A stretch of DNA of 64,000 bases from Roseospira navarrensis (GCF_009601025.1 NZ_WIVE01000002.1:1-64000), one strand, 5' to 3'; counted from the first letter of the stretch, positions 1 to 10,400 are shown. Notes: generated by a model from the sequence alone, not told the origin. Numbers and translations are program-made.

Positions 1-401
1 CCCGTGCAATCCTGGCATGCATCGCCGGACTTATCTCGCCCAAACAACCAGCATGCATATCTAACGCAAACTGAGCCATAATAATATTGGCAAATAAATT
101 TTACTTGGGTTCAATCTGGCCTCCGAATTTCCCAGCATGAAACAATTTTTCCTCAGCCTACTGGTGATTTTTCCTTCATGAACGGGGTTGCATTTCTCAT
201 CGGGGTCCGTATTCTCAGTCTCACGATCCACGAGGCATCGGTCCACCGGCACACGAGGCCACCGGACCAGCGGGCAAGTTGTTGTCTCGGGATTCAGCCG
301 GTCCATTCCCGCGTCTGTTGGGACTCGACCATGGGGGTCAGCCCGAATGTCACCAGCCCCCTGACTTTCTTTTTTGCTGTGTTTACCGGAGGATGTCCGT
401 C
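1..401. other. AT-richer non-coding stretch at window start
   Basis: No convincing gene is visible here. The first 200 bases are visibly richer in A and T than the rest of the window, with runs such as AATAATATTGG and AAATAAATTTTAC. The octamer GCATGCAT occurs twice, at 15-22 and 51-58. A T-rich run (TTTCTTTTTTG) at about 366-377 lies just upstream of the next gene. The stretch probably holds its promoter, but no clear -35/-10 pair could be fixed. Confidence 0.4.
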
Positions 402-644
402 ATGAAAGGACATATTGTTGTCGTCTCTCGTCGTTCCGATGGGTATCGTGCGGATGTGGTCGGCGTCGCCGGATGCGGCGGTGACGGGCCGACCGTTGAC
501 GACGCCGTGAACGAGGCATCCAAGGCGCTGTCCGCCCTGGCGCGCGATGGGGCGACCCTGCCCGCGCCGCGCCCCTCCATCGCCATGCTGGACGAGGTCG
601 AGCGCCGCGACGGCTGCGCCGGCGCGTGCCTGCGGGTGGCGTAA
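402..644 (+). CDS. Small HicB-like protein, orphan
   Basis: Predicted 80-residue protein with the pattern of the N-terminal HicB (partial RNase H-like) fold: an early beta region containing DGYRADVVGVAGCGGDG, then PTVDDAVNEASKALSAL, which matches the T-x-x-EA-x-x-NA-x-EAL signature, then a LPAPRPS stretch like the usual LP-x-P. I chose the ATG at 402 rather than 393 because GGAGG at 388-392 is then correctly spaced. HicB proteins normally neutralise the HicA mRNA interferase, but no HicA gene is present on either side. There is no C-terminal DNA-binding domain; the end (GCAGACLRVA) is cysteine-containing and unlike typical HicB. It may be a stand-alone HicB-fold protein rather than an antitoxin. 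Function not established. Confidence 0.6.
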   Translation: MKGHIVVVSRRSDGYRADVVGVAGCGGDGPTVDDAVNEASKALSALARDGATLPAPRPSIAMLDEVERRDGCAGACLRVA

Positions 645-674
645 CGCGCCGCGCCCCCCTAAGTGGGGAGCATG

Positions 675-2915
675 ATGTCGAACCACGATGACCCGACCGT
701 GCTCCCCGCGCCCGCCCTCGCGGTCCCCGGCGAGACCTGCTGGCAGATCTCGCGGGCGGACCGCTACCGGGCGCTGATCGACGGCGCCGCCTACTACGCA
801 GCTCTGCGCAGTGCGCTGATCCGCGCCCGCGAACAGATCCTGATCGTGGCGTGGGACATCTCCAGCACGATCCCGCTTCTCGATCCCGACGCGCCGCCGC
901 CCGATGACGGGTGGCCGATCCGCCTGGCGGACCTGTTGCGCGCCCTGACCGAGGCCCGACCCGGCCTCGATGTCCGCGTCCTGTTGTGGGACTTTCCCAT
1001 GCTGTACGCGTCTGATCGGGAACTGCTGCCCGCGTGGCGGCAGGACTGGAACCCGCACCCGCGCATGCGGTTGCGTCTGGATGGCACGGGCCCGGTCGAG
1101 GCCGCGCATCACGAAAAAGTCGTTGTCATCGACGACCGGGTGGTTTTCACCGGGGGCCTGGATCTGGCGCCGGCGCGGTGGGACACGCCTACGCACCGCC
1201 TCGACGATTCGCGGCGGCGGTTGCCCACCAGCGGTACGCCGTACGTCCCGTTCCACGACATGCAGGCCATGATGGAAGGGCCGGTCGCCGCGCGCCTGGG
1301 CACGATGGTGCGCGACCGCTGGACCCGCGTGACCGGCGAGCCCGCCCCGTCTCCTCCCAAGGCCGACCTGCCCTCGCCCTGGCCGGAAGATATCGCACCC
1401 GACCTGGAGCAACTGCCGCTGGCCCTGGCGCGCACCCTGCCTGCGCATGGCGATACACCGGATGTGCGGGAGATCGCCGCCCTGATCGCGGCGGACATCG
1501 ATGCCGCGCGCCACTGGATCTACATCGAGGACCAGTATCTGACCTCGCAGCTCGTGGCCGACGGGCTGGCCCGGCGGCTGCAGGAGCCGGACGGCCCGGA
1601 GGTGGTCGCCGTGATCCCGCGCATCTGGGACGGCTGGCTGGAAACCGCCACCATGGGCGTTGGACGCGAACGCCTGCTGCGCGTGCTGAAGGCCGCCGAC
1701 CGCCACGACCGGCTTCGCGTGGTCTCGCCCGTGCTGGAAGGCCAGGGCCAGGGCAAGATGAAGGTCCACACCAAGTTGATGATCGTGGACACCATCGCGA
1801 TGCGGCATGGGTCGGCGAACCTCAACAACCGCTCGATGGGCCTGGACAGCGAGCTGGACTATCACCTGGAGCCGGGCCTGCCCGATCCGGAGACCGGCGA
1901 GCCCCGGGGCGAACCCGTGCGCGCGCTGATCGAATCCGTGCTGTGCCGCCTGCTCGCGGAACATCTGGCCACCGAGCCGGATCGGGTGCGGGAGACCCTG
2001 CGCGAGACCGACTCTCTGCACGCGGTCCTGGATCGGTACGGGGACCCGGCGGTGCGTGACCTGGCGCCGGTGGAGAGCGGCGACGCGCCGGAAAACCTGG
2101 TGGAGTCGATGCCGCACCCCGTGCCCGGCGACTTCGAGGAGCCGGTGTCCGCCGAACGCCTGCGGGACGTCTTCCTGCCGGACCCATTGCCGACAGCCGA
2201 ACCGAAGCAGACCCGCCGCCACCCGTATCGGCGGGCGCTGGCGTTGGCGGGCGTGGTCGTGGCTCTGCTGCTGGCGTGGCGGCTGGTGCCGGTGGACGGT
2301 CTCCTGACCGTTGAGTCCGCCGCCGCGTGGATCGACGGCGTGCGCGGCCATCCGCTGGCCCCGCTGGGGGCGGTGGCCTTCGTGGCCACGGGGTCCTTCC
2401 TGATGGCCCCGATTCTGCCCCTGATGGTCGCCAACGCCCTCGTGTTCGGGCCGGTCTGGGGCCTCGTCTACAACCTGATCGGCACGCTCATCAGCGCCTC
2501 GGGCGGCTTCGCCGTCGGCCGGGCCCTTGGTCAACAGGGCCTTGAGCGGATCACGGAGCGATACGACCGCGTGCGGAGTCTCGTCGCGGCCCTGCGACGA
2601 CACGCCTTCAAGACCGTCCTGTTCTTCCGCGTCGTGCCGGTGCTGCTGTTCATGGTGGTCAACCTGGCCTGCGGGGCCGGCGGGATCCGGTGGCGGACCT
2701 ATCTGCTCGCCACGGTCCTGGGCCAGCTGCCCGGCATCGCCGTGCTGAGTCTGTTCGGGGCCGGCCTGGGGCAGTTGATCCAGGCCGCCACCTGGACCGA
2801 GGCCGCCCTGATCATCGCCGGGCTGGTTGGACTGGTGCTCCTCGGCCGTCTGATGTCCTGGGCCGTGGGGCGCCGCCGTCCGGCCGCCGTGACCGGGGAC
2901 GATCAGCCGGGATAA
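675..2915 (+). CDS. Phospholipase D-like / VTT (SNARE-associated) membrane fusion protein
   Basis: About 746 residues with two parts. The N-terminal two thirds is a phospholipase D superfamily domain with two HKD motifs: HHEKVVVIDD near residue 146, and HTKLMIVD near residue 363 followed by GSANLNNRS. This family includes cardiolipin synthases and phosphatidyltransferases. The C-terminal third (from about residue 515) is hydrophobic and resembles the VTT/DedA-like (TVP38/TMEM64) domain, with several membrane segments and a G-rich FAVGRALG stretch. It may therefore make or transfer phospholipid head groups at the inner membrane. The first HKD domain is annotated by motif only; the substrate is unknown. 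Start codons GTG 663, ATG 672 and ATG 675 are in frame; GGGGAG at 665-670 favours 675. The next gene, an EEP-family protein, recalls the ybhP/clsB pairing in enterobacteria. Confidence 0.85.
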   Translation: MSNHDDPTVLPAPALAVPGETCWQISRADRYRALIDGAAYYAALRSALIRAREQILIVAWDISSTIPLLDPDAPPPDDGWPIRLADLLRALTEARPGLDVRVLLWDFPMLYASDRELLPAWRQDWNPHPRMRLRLDGTGPVEAAHHEKVVVIDDRVVFTGGLDLAPARWDTPTHRLDDSRRRLPTSGTPYVPFHDMQAMMEGPVAARLGTMVRDRWTRVTGEPAPSPPKADLPSPWPEDIAPDLEQLPLALARTLPAHGDTPDVREIAALIAADIDAARHWIYIEDQYLTSQLVADGLARRLQEPDGPEVVAVIPRIWDGWLETATMGVGRERLLRVLKAADRHDRLRVVSPVLEGQGQGKMKVHTKLMIVDTIAMRHGSANLNNRSMGLDSELDYHLEPGLPDPETGEPRGEPVRALIESVLCRLLAEHLATEPDRVRETLRETDSLHAVLDRYGDPAVRDLAPVESGDAPENLVESMPHPVPGDFEEPVSAERLRDVFLPDPLPTAEPKQTRRHPYRRALALAGVVVALLLAWRLVPVDGLLTVESAAAWIDGVRGHPLAPLGAVAFVATGSFLMAPILPLMVANALVFGPVWGLVYNLIGTLISASGGFAVGRALGQQGLERITERYDRVRSLVAALRRHAFKTVLFFRVVPVLLFMVVNLACGAGGIRWRTYLLATVLGQLPGIAVLSLFGAGLGQLIQAATWTEAALIIAGLVGLVLLGRLMSWAVGRRRPAAVTGDDQPG

Positions 2916-3006
2916 GGCCTGCCGCGATCGCCGGCGGGTCCACGATTGGCGCGCCGGTCCCTGTTCCGGTACACTTGAAAGCCTGACAAACACACTCGGA
3001 GACTGC

Positions 3007-3849
3007 GTGAGGGATCCCCGAACGCCCCCCACCATCCGCATCGCAACCTACAACGTGCACGGCTGCGTCGGCCTCGACCGGCGCCAGGATGCCGGCCGCG
3101 TGGCCCGTGTCCTGCGCGACCTGGATGCCGACATCATCGGGCTGCAGGAGGTGCTGGGCCAGGGCGCCGACCTGGAGACCATGACGGTCTTCCCCGTGAC
3201 CTCCAAGGGCGACGCCCCCGGGCGGGATCAGCTCGCCGTGTTCGCCGATCACCTGGGCTACGAGGCCCGGGCGGGGGCGAACCTGATGCGCGAGGGGCGG
3301 CGGTTCGGCAATGCGCTGCTCAGCCGTCATCCCATCGTGTCGGCCCGCCGCCTGAACCTCGCCCACGGCAACGGACGGGAACCGCGCGGCGCGATCGATG
3401 CCGTGATCTCGGCGCCGGCCGGCGTGGTGCGCGTGCTGGTCACCCACTTCGGCCTGGGCGGACCGGAGCGGGCGTGGCAGGCGGCCCGGCTGGCCGAATA
3501 CCTGGCCGAGCCGCCGCCGGGCGTGCCCGCCCTGGTGCCCGCCGCGACCATCGTCCTGGGCGACTTCAACGACATGTGGCCGCCCTCCAAGACCTATCAC
3601 CCCATGATCGAGGCGCTGGGCGGACGCCCGCCCTGGCGGCGGACGTGGCCGGCGCCGGCGCCGATCCTGCCGCTGGACAAGATCTGGCCGGGTCCCGGCG
3701 CTCACCTGGAGGACGCGCAGGCCTGGCGTGGTCCTGGCGCGCGCGTGGCCTCCGACCATCTGCCGCTCGTGGGCCGACTGGCGCTGGACCCGGTGGCCCC
3801 GAACTTTCACGCCACGGACCCGAGAACCGCCTTACGGTCCGCCCCGTAA
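3007..3849 (+). CDS. Endonuclease/exonuclease/phosphatase family protein
   Basis: 280-residue member of the EEP (exonuclease III/DNase I/phosphodiesterase) fold. Visible active-site blocks are IATYNVHG near the N-terminus, IIGLQEV (metal-binding Glu), VLGDFND (Asp/Asn pair) and ASDHLPLV (catalytic Asp-His) near the C-terminus. The GTG start is preceded by CGGAG. No signal peptide is seen. It follows the PLD/VTT gene by about 90 bases and is probably co-transcribed with it. In enterobacteria a related EEP gene (ybhP) sits beside the cardiolipin synthase clsB, so action on a lipid or phosphodiester substrate is possible. DNA repair is the other option for this fold, but a separate xthA is present at 41.3-42.1 kb, which makes that less likely. 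Confidence 0.8.
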   Translation: MRDPRTPPTIRIATYNVHGCVGLDRRQDAGRVARVLRDLDADIIGLQEVLGQGADLETMTVFPVTSKGDAPGRDQLAVFADHLGYEARAGANLMREGRRFGNALLSRHPIVSARRLNLAHGNGREPRGAIDAVISAPAGVVRVLVTHFGLGGPERAWQAARLAEYLAEPPPGVPALVPAATIVLGDFNDMWPPSKTYHPMIEALGGRPPWRRTWPAPAPILPLDKIWPGPGAHLEDAQAWRGPGARVASDHLPLVGRLALDPVAPNFHATDPRTALRSAP

Positions 3850-3928
3850 ATCTGTTAGCGTTTCGCTCCCACTGCCCCTCCCCGAGACCCGGCGCCCCCG
3901 CCGGATCCGCAAGCGTGGAGTCCGCCTT

Positions 3929-5692
3929 ATGGAAACCATCCAGTCCGATGTCGTCATTATCGGCGCCGGCGGCGCGGGACTGCGCGCCGCCATCGCCCTG
4001 GCCGAAGCCGACCCGAGCCTGCGCATCGCCCTGCTCTCCAAGGTCTACCCCATGCGCAGTCACACCTGCGCCGCGGAAGGGGGGGCTGCCGGCGTCATCA
4101 AGGGCGACGACAGCCTGGACCTGCACTTCGGCGACACCGTGGGCGGCGGCGACTGGCTGTGCGACCAGGACGCCGTCGAGTTCTTTATCAACGAGGCGCC
4201 GAAGGAACTGACCCAGTTGGAGCACTGGGGCTGCCCGTGGAGCCGCGAGAAGGACGGCGCGGTCGGCGTGCGTCCGTTCGGCGGCATGAAGATGAAGCGC
4301 ACGTGGTTCGCCGCCGACAAGACCGGGTTCCACCTGCTGCACACGCTGTTCCAGACGTCGCTGAAGTATGAGTCCATCCGCCGCTTCGACGAGGTGTTCA
4401 CCACAGACCTGCTGGTCTCGGACGGCCGCGTGCAGGGCTGTTGCGCCATCGAGATGCGCACCGGCGAGATGCTCCAGTTCCAGGCCCCGGCGGTCATCAT
4501 CTGTTCGGGCGGCGCCGGCCGCATCTTCCCCTTCACCACCAACGGGGCGATCAAGACCGGCGACGGCATGGCCCTGGCCTACCGGGCTGGCGTGCCGCTG
4601 AAGGACATGGAGTTCGTGCAGTACCACCCGACCGGCCTGCCCGGCACCGGCATCCTGCTGACCGAGGGTTGCCGCGGCGAGGGCGGCGTGCTGCGGAACA
4701 AGGACGATTACCGCTATCTCCAGGATTACGGCATGGGGCCGGAAACGCCGCTGGGCGAGACCGTCCTCAAGACGATGGAACTGGGGCCGCGCGACCGCCT
4801 CAGCCAGGCGTTCTGGCACGAGGACAAGGCGGGCAACACCATCCCCACCAAGTGGGGCAATTGCGTCTATCTGGACATGCGCCACCTGGGCGAGGAAAAG
4901 ATCAACGAGCGGCTGCCCTTCGTGCGCGAACTGGCCAAGAGCTACGTCGGCGTGGACATGGTCACCGACATGGTGCCGATCCGCCCCGTCGTGCACTACA
5001 TGATGGGCGGCATCCACACCGACATCAATGCGGCCACCCCCATGCCCGGTCTGTTCGCGGCCGGCGAATGCGCCTGCGTCAGCATCAACGGCGCCAACCG
5101 CCTCGGCTCCAACTCGCTGACGGAACTGTTGGTGTTCGGCCGCCGGGCGGCGGAAAGCGCCATCGCCTACCTGAACGGCGCCCAGAAACCCGCCGTGGAC
5201 ACGGCCGCCGCCGACCGGCAGGCCGCCGAAGCCGAGGGCCGCATTCATGCCCTGTTCGACCGCAAGGACGGCGGCGAGACCATCGCCGGCATCCGCGATG
5301 CGATGGCCGACAGCATGGAAAGCGGCGCGGGCATCTACCGTTCGGAAGAGCTGCTGAAGGACACCACGGCGACCCTGGCCGACCTGCGCAAGCGCCAGAC
5401 CGGCATCGCGCTGAAGGACAAGTCCAAGGTCTTCAACACCGAGTTGACCCAGACCCTGGAGCTGTCGTGCATGCTCGACGTCGCCCAGGCGGTCGCCGTG
5501 AGCGCCTTTGAGCGCAAGGAATCGCGCGGCTCCCACCAGCGGCTCGACCACACCGAACGCGATGACACCACATATCTGAAGCACTCGATGGCACAGTATC
5601 GGGGCGAGGATGCGCCGGCCATCGACTACCTGGATGTCGTCATCACCAAATCCCAGCCCGGGGTTCGCGACTACTCGGGAGCGAAGTCATGA
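3929..5692 (+). CDS. frdA: Fumarate reductase flavoprotein subunit FrdA
   Basis: 587-residue catalytic subunit that reduces fumarate to succinate at the cytoplasmic face of the inner membrane. It has the Rossmann FAD site [10 protein letters not shown] at residues 12-21, the covalent-flavin histidine in PMRSHT (His45), and substrate and catalytic blocks [23 protein letters not shown] and GANRLGSNS. Blocks such as [28 protein letters not shown] and [17 protein letters not shown] match the enterobacterial FrdA much more closely than a typical alphaproteobacterial SdhA. The ATG at 3929 has GTGGAG eight bases upstream. The reading frame stays open further upstream, but that part overlaps the preceding gene and lacks family similarity. 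First gene of frdABCD; overlaps frdB by four bases. Confidence 0.97.
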   Translation: METIQSDVVIIGAGGAGLRAAIALAEADPSLRIALLSKVYPMRSHTCAAEGGAAGVIKGDDSLDLHFGDTVGGGDWLCDQDAVEFFINEAPKELTQLEHWGCPWSREKDGAVGVRPFGGMKMKRTWFAADKTGFHLLHTLFQTSLKYESIRRFDEVFTTDLLVSDGRVQGCCAIEMRTGEMLQFQAPAVIICSGGAGRIFPFTTNGAIKTGDGMALAYRAGVPLKDMEFVQYHPTGLPGTGILLTEGCRGEGGVLRNKDDYRYLQDYGMGPETPLGETVLKTMELGPRDRLSQAFWHEDKAGNTIPTKWGNCVYLDMRHLGEEKINERLPFVRELAKSYVGVDMVTDMVPIRPVVHYMMGGIHTDINAATPMPGLFAAGECACVSINGANRLGSNSLTELLVFGRRAAESAIAYLNGAQKPAVDTAAADRQAAEAEGRIHALFDRKDGGETIAGIRDAMADSMESGAGIYRSEELLKDTTATLADLRKRQTGIALKDKSKVFNTELTQTLELSCMLDVAQAVAVSAFERKESRGSHQRLDHTERDDTTYLKHSMAQYRGEDAPAIDYLDVVITKSQPGVRDYSGAKS

Positions 5693-6435
5693 GCGAAAGG
5701 CAGATCACGTTCGAGGTGCTCCGCTACAATCCGGAGACCGACGACAAGCCCTGGGTCCAGACCTACGCCGTTCCGTGTCAGGAGGAATGGGTCGTCCTGG
5801 ATGCCATCAACTACATCAAGGACCACCTGGATACCTCGCTGAGCTATCGCTGGTCGTGCCATATGGCCGTGTGCGGCAGTTGCGGCATGATGGTCAACGG
5901 CGAGCCTACGCTGTCCTGCAAGGCCTTCCTGCGCGACTACAAGGGCAACACCATCCGGGTGGAGCCGCTGACTCATTTCCCCATCGAGCGGGATCTGGTG
6001 GTGGTGCTGGACGACTTCATGGAGAAGCTGACCTCCGTGAAGCCCTACATCATCCCCAAGAAGGAAAAGCCGGTCGAGGAGGGCGAGTACAAGCAGACCC
6101 CGCGTCAGTTGAAGAACTACAAGCAGTACACCATGTGCATCAACTGCATGTTGTGCTACGCGGCCTGCCCCCAGTACGGCCTCAACGACGAGTTCATCGG
6201 CCCCGCCGCCCTCGCCCTCACCCACCGCTACAACCTGGATTCCCGCGACGGCGGGCGCAGCCAGCGTCAGGAGGTGGTCGCCCAGCACGAGGGCGTGTGG
6301 GAATGCTCGTTCGTCGGCGCCTGCTCCGAGGTCTGCCCGAAGGACGTGGACCCGGCCGGCGCCATCCAGCAGATGAAGATTGCCAGCACCGTGGACTGGT
6401 ACCTTGAGCACCTGATGCCGTGGAGGGGCAAATGA
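5689..6435 (+). CDS. frdB: Fumarate reductase iron-sulfur subunit FrdB
   Basis: 248 residues, carrying electrons from the membrane quinol site to FrdA. The N-terminal ferredoxin-like domain holds the [2Fe-2S] cysteines in [12 protein letters not shown] and the downstream TLSC. The C-terminal domain holds [12 protein letters not shown] for [4Fe-4S] and [12 protein letters not shown] for [3Fe-4S]. All cluster ligands are present. The ATG overlaps the frdA stop (ATGA), which suggests translational coupling and equal stoichiometry. It also overlaps frdC by four bases. Confidence 0.97.
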   Translation: MSERQITFEVLRYNPETDDKPWVQTYAVPCQEEWVVLDAINYIKDHLDTSLSYRWSCHMAVCGSCGMMVNGEPTLSCKAFLRDYKGNTIRVEPLTHFPIERDLVVVLDDFMEKLTSVKPYIIPKKEKPVEEGEYKQTPRQLKNYKQYTMCINCMLCYAACPQYGLNDEFIGPAALALTHRYNLDSRDGGRSQRQEVVAQHEGVWECSFVGACSEVCPKDVDPAGAIQQMKIASTVDWYLEHLMPWRGK

Positions 6436-6824
6436 GCCGCAAACCCTATGTGCGCGAGGTCCCCAAGGCCACCTGGTACATGCGCAACGGGCGCTATCTG
6501 CGCTACATGGCGCGCGAGGTGACCTGCATCTTCCTGGCCCTGTACATGGCCGGCCTGACCATCGGTCTGGTGCGGCTGATGCAGGGGCCGGACAAGTGGG
6601 AGACGTATCTGGCCGGCGTGTCCTCGACCCCGGCGGTGATCTTCCATCTGATCGCCTTCGGCTTCGCCTGCTACCACGCCAAGAGCTGGTTCGATGTCAC
6701 CCCCAAGGCCATGCGGATCCCGCAGGGCAACGACTTCGTCCCCGGGCGCATCATCGTCGGCACGCACTACGGCATCTGGGGCGGCGTGTCGCTGGTGGCC
6801 CTCGTTCTGATGGGAGTGCTGTGA
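6432..6824 (+). CDS. frdC: Fumarate reductase membrane anchor FrdC
   Basis: 130-residue hydrophobic anchor with three predicted membrane helices. It aligns over its whole length with enterobacterial FrdC: KPYVR at the N-terminus, a basic RYMAREVT before helix 1 (conserved Arg-Glu), and the helix 2 block HAKSWFDVTPKAM corresponding to HTKTWFELAPKA. With FrdD it binds menaquinone or rhodoquinone; this anchor type carries no heme. The ATG at 6432 overlaps the frdB stop codon. A start at 6420 would add four residues inside frdB and is less likely. Confidence 0.93.
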   Translation: MSRKPYVREVPKATWYMRNGRYLRYMAREVTCIFLALYMAGLTIGLVRLMQGPDKWETYLAGVSSTPAVIFHLIAFGFACYHAKSWFDVTPKAMRIPQGNDFVPGRIIVGTHYGIWGGVSLVALVLMGVL

Positions 6825-6825
6825 G

Positions 6826-7173
6826 ATGGCCAAGTCCAACAAGCCCATCGTCTGGGGCCTGTTTGCCGCCGGCGGCACGATCTCGGCCTTCGTCGCGCCG
6901 GTCATGATCCTGATTACGGGTCTCCTGGTGCCGCTCGGCGTGTTCGGCGAGGACGCCATGTCCTACGAGCGCATGACCGCGTTCCTGAGCCACTGGATCG
7001 TCAAGATCGGGCTGCTGGGCATCGTCATCCTGACCCTGTGGCATGCCGCGCACCGGCTGCGCATCACGGCGCACGACTTCGGCATCCGCAACGACAGCAC
7101 CATCGCGATGGGGGTCTACGGGTTCGCCGGGCTGTTCTCGGTGATCGCGCTGTTCGCCGTACTGGCCATCTGA
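6826..7173 (+). CDS. frdD: Fumarate reductase membrane anchor FrdD
   Basis: 115-residue membrane protein with three helices. It matches enterobacterial FrdD closely: VWGLFAAGG, APVMILITGLLVPLG, DAMSYERM and LWHAAHRLRITAHD. The last contains the histidine region implicated in quinone chemistry. It starts one base after the frdC stop. Last gene of the operon; a 300-base non-coding gap follows. The presence of all four subunits with intact motifs argues for a functional enzyme. Confidence 0.93.
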   Translation: MAKSNKPIVWGLFAAGGTISAFVAPVMILITGLLVPLGVFGEDAMSYERMTAFLSHWIVKIGLLGIVILTLWHAAHRLRITAHDFGIRNDSTIAMGVYGFAGLFSVIALFAVLAI

Positions 7174-7362
7174 CCGGCGGCCTCGCTCAGGGCCGGGCCG
7201 GACGCACAGGTCGCGCCGGGTGCCTGCGGGCCTTGGCGCGACCTTTGTCGTGCCGGCTTGGCGGGCGCACCGCGCCGCAGTTCAGCGGACGGGACGGAAC
7301 GCCGCCCCGTCCCTGGCCGTTTCCCGACCAATCCACGGTGCGCTTCGACCCCCCGAATGTTA

Positions 7363-7415
7363 CCGCTTCCGACACGGTTCGACGTGTCGGAAGCGGCCGG
7401 CCCGACTGGGCCGGC
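7363..7415. repeat. Two adjacent perfect stem-loops downstream of frdD
   Basis: The gap 7174-7486 holds no gene. Within it, CCGCTTCCGACAC at 7363-7375 pairs exactly with GTGTCGGAAGCGG at 7384-7396, with an 8-base loop. This is followed directly by GCCGGCCC/GGGCCGGC at 7396-7415 with a 4-base loop, then a short GCGGC-GAA-GCCGC stem. No T-run follows, so these are not standard intrinsic terminators. They could end or stabilise the frd transcript, or act as protein-binding dyads. Confidence 0.6.
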
Positions 7416-7438
7416 GCGGCGAAGCCGCGTGACGCCTG

Positions 7439-7458
7439 AATCCTGACGAGTCAGGATT
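7439..7458. promoter_or_regulatory. Palindrome just upstream of treY
   Basis: AATCCTGAC at 7439-7447 is an exact inverted match of GTCAGGATT at 7450-7458, giving a compact 20-base dyad ending 13 bases before the first possible treY start and 28 before the preferred one. Its position and symmetry suit an operator or a short leader hairpin. No known regulator motif is recognised. Confidence 0.4.
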
Positions 7459-7486
7459 TAGGCAAACTGGTATGAAAGGTCCCGAC

Positions 7487-10400
7487 ATGCCGTCCCCGAA
7501 CCCGCCTGCCGCCGCGACGACCACCCAGGGCCCGCCGCCCTGGCCGCGCGCGACCCTGCGCCTGCAACTGGCGCCGGACTTCGGCTTCGATGCGGCCACC
7601 GCCATCGTGCCCCTCCTGGCCCGGCTGGGGATCAGTCACGTCTATGCCTCGCCCATCTGGAAGGCGCGGCCCGGCTCGACCCATGGCTATGACATCATCG
7701 ACCACGGGCGCCTCAATCCCGAACTGGGGGGCGAGGACGGCTTCCGCCGCTTCAGCGACGCCCTTCTGGCGCACGGCCTTGGGCTGGTCGTGGACTTCGT
7801 GCCCAACCACATGGGCATCGGCGTCAGTGAAAACCAATGGTGGCGGGATGTCCTGGAGTGGGGCAAGGACAGCCCCCACGCGGACTGGTTCGATATCGAC
7901 TGGGAACCGGCGGAACCGTCGCTGCATGGCAAGCTTCTGCTGCCGGTCCTGGGGGATCACTACGGCGCCATCCTGGAGCGCGGGGAACTCACCCTGTGCC
8001 ATGACCCGGACGACGGCGGCTTCGTGATCCGGTACTACGAGCACGCCTTTCCGGTCCGGCCCCAGGACTACGGTGATATTCTGCGCCGCGGCATGGCCCC
8101 GGACCGGGCCGAGGACGGCAGCCTCGCCCTCGTCATCGCCGGCGCGGATTCGCTGAGTGTGCTGCGGGATTCGGAGACCGACGCCCGCAGCCGCCGCCGG
8201 GTGGCCGCCGTCGTGCGCCAGCGTCTCGCCGAACTGGTGGCGTCCAGCGAACAGGTGCGCACCGTGGTCGCCTGCGCCGTGGCGGCCTTCAACGGCCGCC
8301 CGGGGGAGCCGGCCAGCTTCGACGACCTGGACGCTCTGATCGGCCGCCAGTCGTACCGTCTGGCGTTCTGGCGCGTGGCGGCGCACGAGATCAACTACCG
8401 GCGGTTCTTCGAGATCAACGATCTGGCCGCGCTGCGCATGGAGCGCAACGACCTGTTCGACACCGCCCACGCGCTGCTGTTCCGCCTGATCGCGGAAGGC
8501 CGGGTGCAGGGGGTCCGCCTGGACCACGTGGATGGCCTGTGGAACCCGCAGGCCTATTTCCAGCGCCTGCAGGCGGACGGCCGGGACGCCATGCTGCGGG
8601 GCGTCGCGACGGGCATGGTCGCCCCCTACCCCGGCGCGACGGACCGGGCCCGGCTGGGTGAGTCGCCGTTCGGGCCGGAGCAGCCCATGTACGTGATCGT
8701 GGAAAAGATCCTGGCCCCGCACGAGCGTCTGCGGGAGTCCTGGCCGATCGCGGGCTCCACCGGGTACGAGTTCATGAATCAGGTGCTCGGTCTGTTCATA
8801 GATCCGGCGGGCGAAATGCCGCTGGACGACATCTATGCCCGCACCGTGGGTCACCGGCGCGCCTATCACGACGAGGTGTTGTCGGCCAAGCGGCAGATCA
8901 TGGAGGAATCGCTCGCCAGCGAGATCGGCGTGATGGCCAACCGCCTGAACCGCCTCGCCAAGCAGGCCCGGTCCACCAAGGACTACAGCCGCATGGCTTT
9001 GCGCGCCGCGCTCATCAACGTGATCGCCCATTTCCCGGTGTACCGGACGTATGTGGACCCGTACGCGCTGTCGGACTGGAACCAGCGCGGCGCGGCCGAC
9101 CCAGGCGAACCGGCGCGCGCCAACATCGACGACCAGGACCGCCGCGACCTGCAATGGGCCATCGGCCGGGCGCGCAAGGCCGCCCGGGTGCCGGACCTGT
9201 CGGTCTATGATTTCCTGCACGAGGTACTGACGGGCGACCTCGCCCTGTCCAGCCGGGGCCATCAGGCCGCCACCGTGCTCGATGTGGCCATGCGCGTCCA
9301 ACAGCTCACCAGCCCGGTGATGGCCAAGGCCATGGAGGACACGGCGTTCTATCGGTATGTGCGCCTCGCCGCGCTGAACGAGGTGGGCGGCGAGCCCGAC
9401 CGTTTCGGGATGTCGCCCGCGGCGTTTCATCATGCCTGTCAGGCGCGTCTGGACGCCTGGCCCTTCACCCTGCTGGCCACGGCCACGCATGACCACAAGC
9501 GCGGCGAGGATGCCCGCGTGCGGCTCGCCCTGCTGTCCGAAGGGCCGGGGCTGTGGGACGAGCGGGTCCGCCGCTGGCAGGATCTCAACCAACGCCGGAT
9601 CACGGCCCTGCCCGATGGGCGGCGGGCGCCCTCGGCGGCGGATGAGTACCTGTTCTATCAGACCCTGCTCGCGATCTGGCCGCTCGACTGGGCGCGCCCG
9701 GACGAAACCGGACAGGTCGCCCCGCCGCCGCCCGAGGTGCTGGAGAGCCTGACCGAGCGCATGGCCGCCTACATGATGAAGGCGGCGCGCGAGGCCAAGC
9801 GCGACACGGCCTGGACGGCCCAGGACCCGGACTATGAAGCCGGCTTGGACGGATTCGTGCGCGCGGTGCTGTCGCCCGGCCTGGGCGGCGCGTTCGTCGC
9901 CGACATGGCGGCCTTCGTGGCCCGTCTGGCGCCGGCCGGGGCGGTCAATGCCCTCGCCCAGACCACGCTGAGGATGACCACGCCCGGCGTGCCCGATCTG
10001 TATCAGGGCACGGACCTGTGGGACTTCACGCTTGTGGATCCGGACAATCGCCGGCCGGTGGATTTCGAGGCCCGCGCCCGCAGCCTGGACGAGGCGGCCG
10101 CGCCGGCGGACCGCATGAACGACTGGCGCGACGGGCGGATCAAACAGGCCCTGCTCGCGGCCCTGCTGCGCCTGCGCGGTCGGACACCCATGCTTTTCGC
10201 GAAGGGGAACTATACGCCGCTCGAAACCGAGGGCGCCCACAAGGACCGGGTTCTTGCCTTCGCCCGGGTCGCGCCCGATGGCGATGCGGCGGTGGTGGTG
10301 GTCGTCCCGCGTCTGGTCTGGCCCCTGATGGACGGCCGGGACCAGCCGCTGCCCACCGGCTGGGACGGCACCTGTGTTCGCCTGCCGGACGGCGCGCCCT

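Noticed and set aside
61-306. An 81-codon reverse-strand frame near the window start
   Set aside because: No recognisable similarity, no ribosome site and atypical composition; kept as non-coding.
294-3041. A 915-codon reverse-strand open frame opposite the PLD/VTT gene
   Set aside because: It is rich in Arg, Gly, His and Gln with no domain pattern, and lies antisense to a gene with clear HKD motifs. It is a by-product of high GC content.
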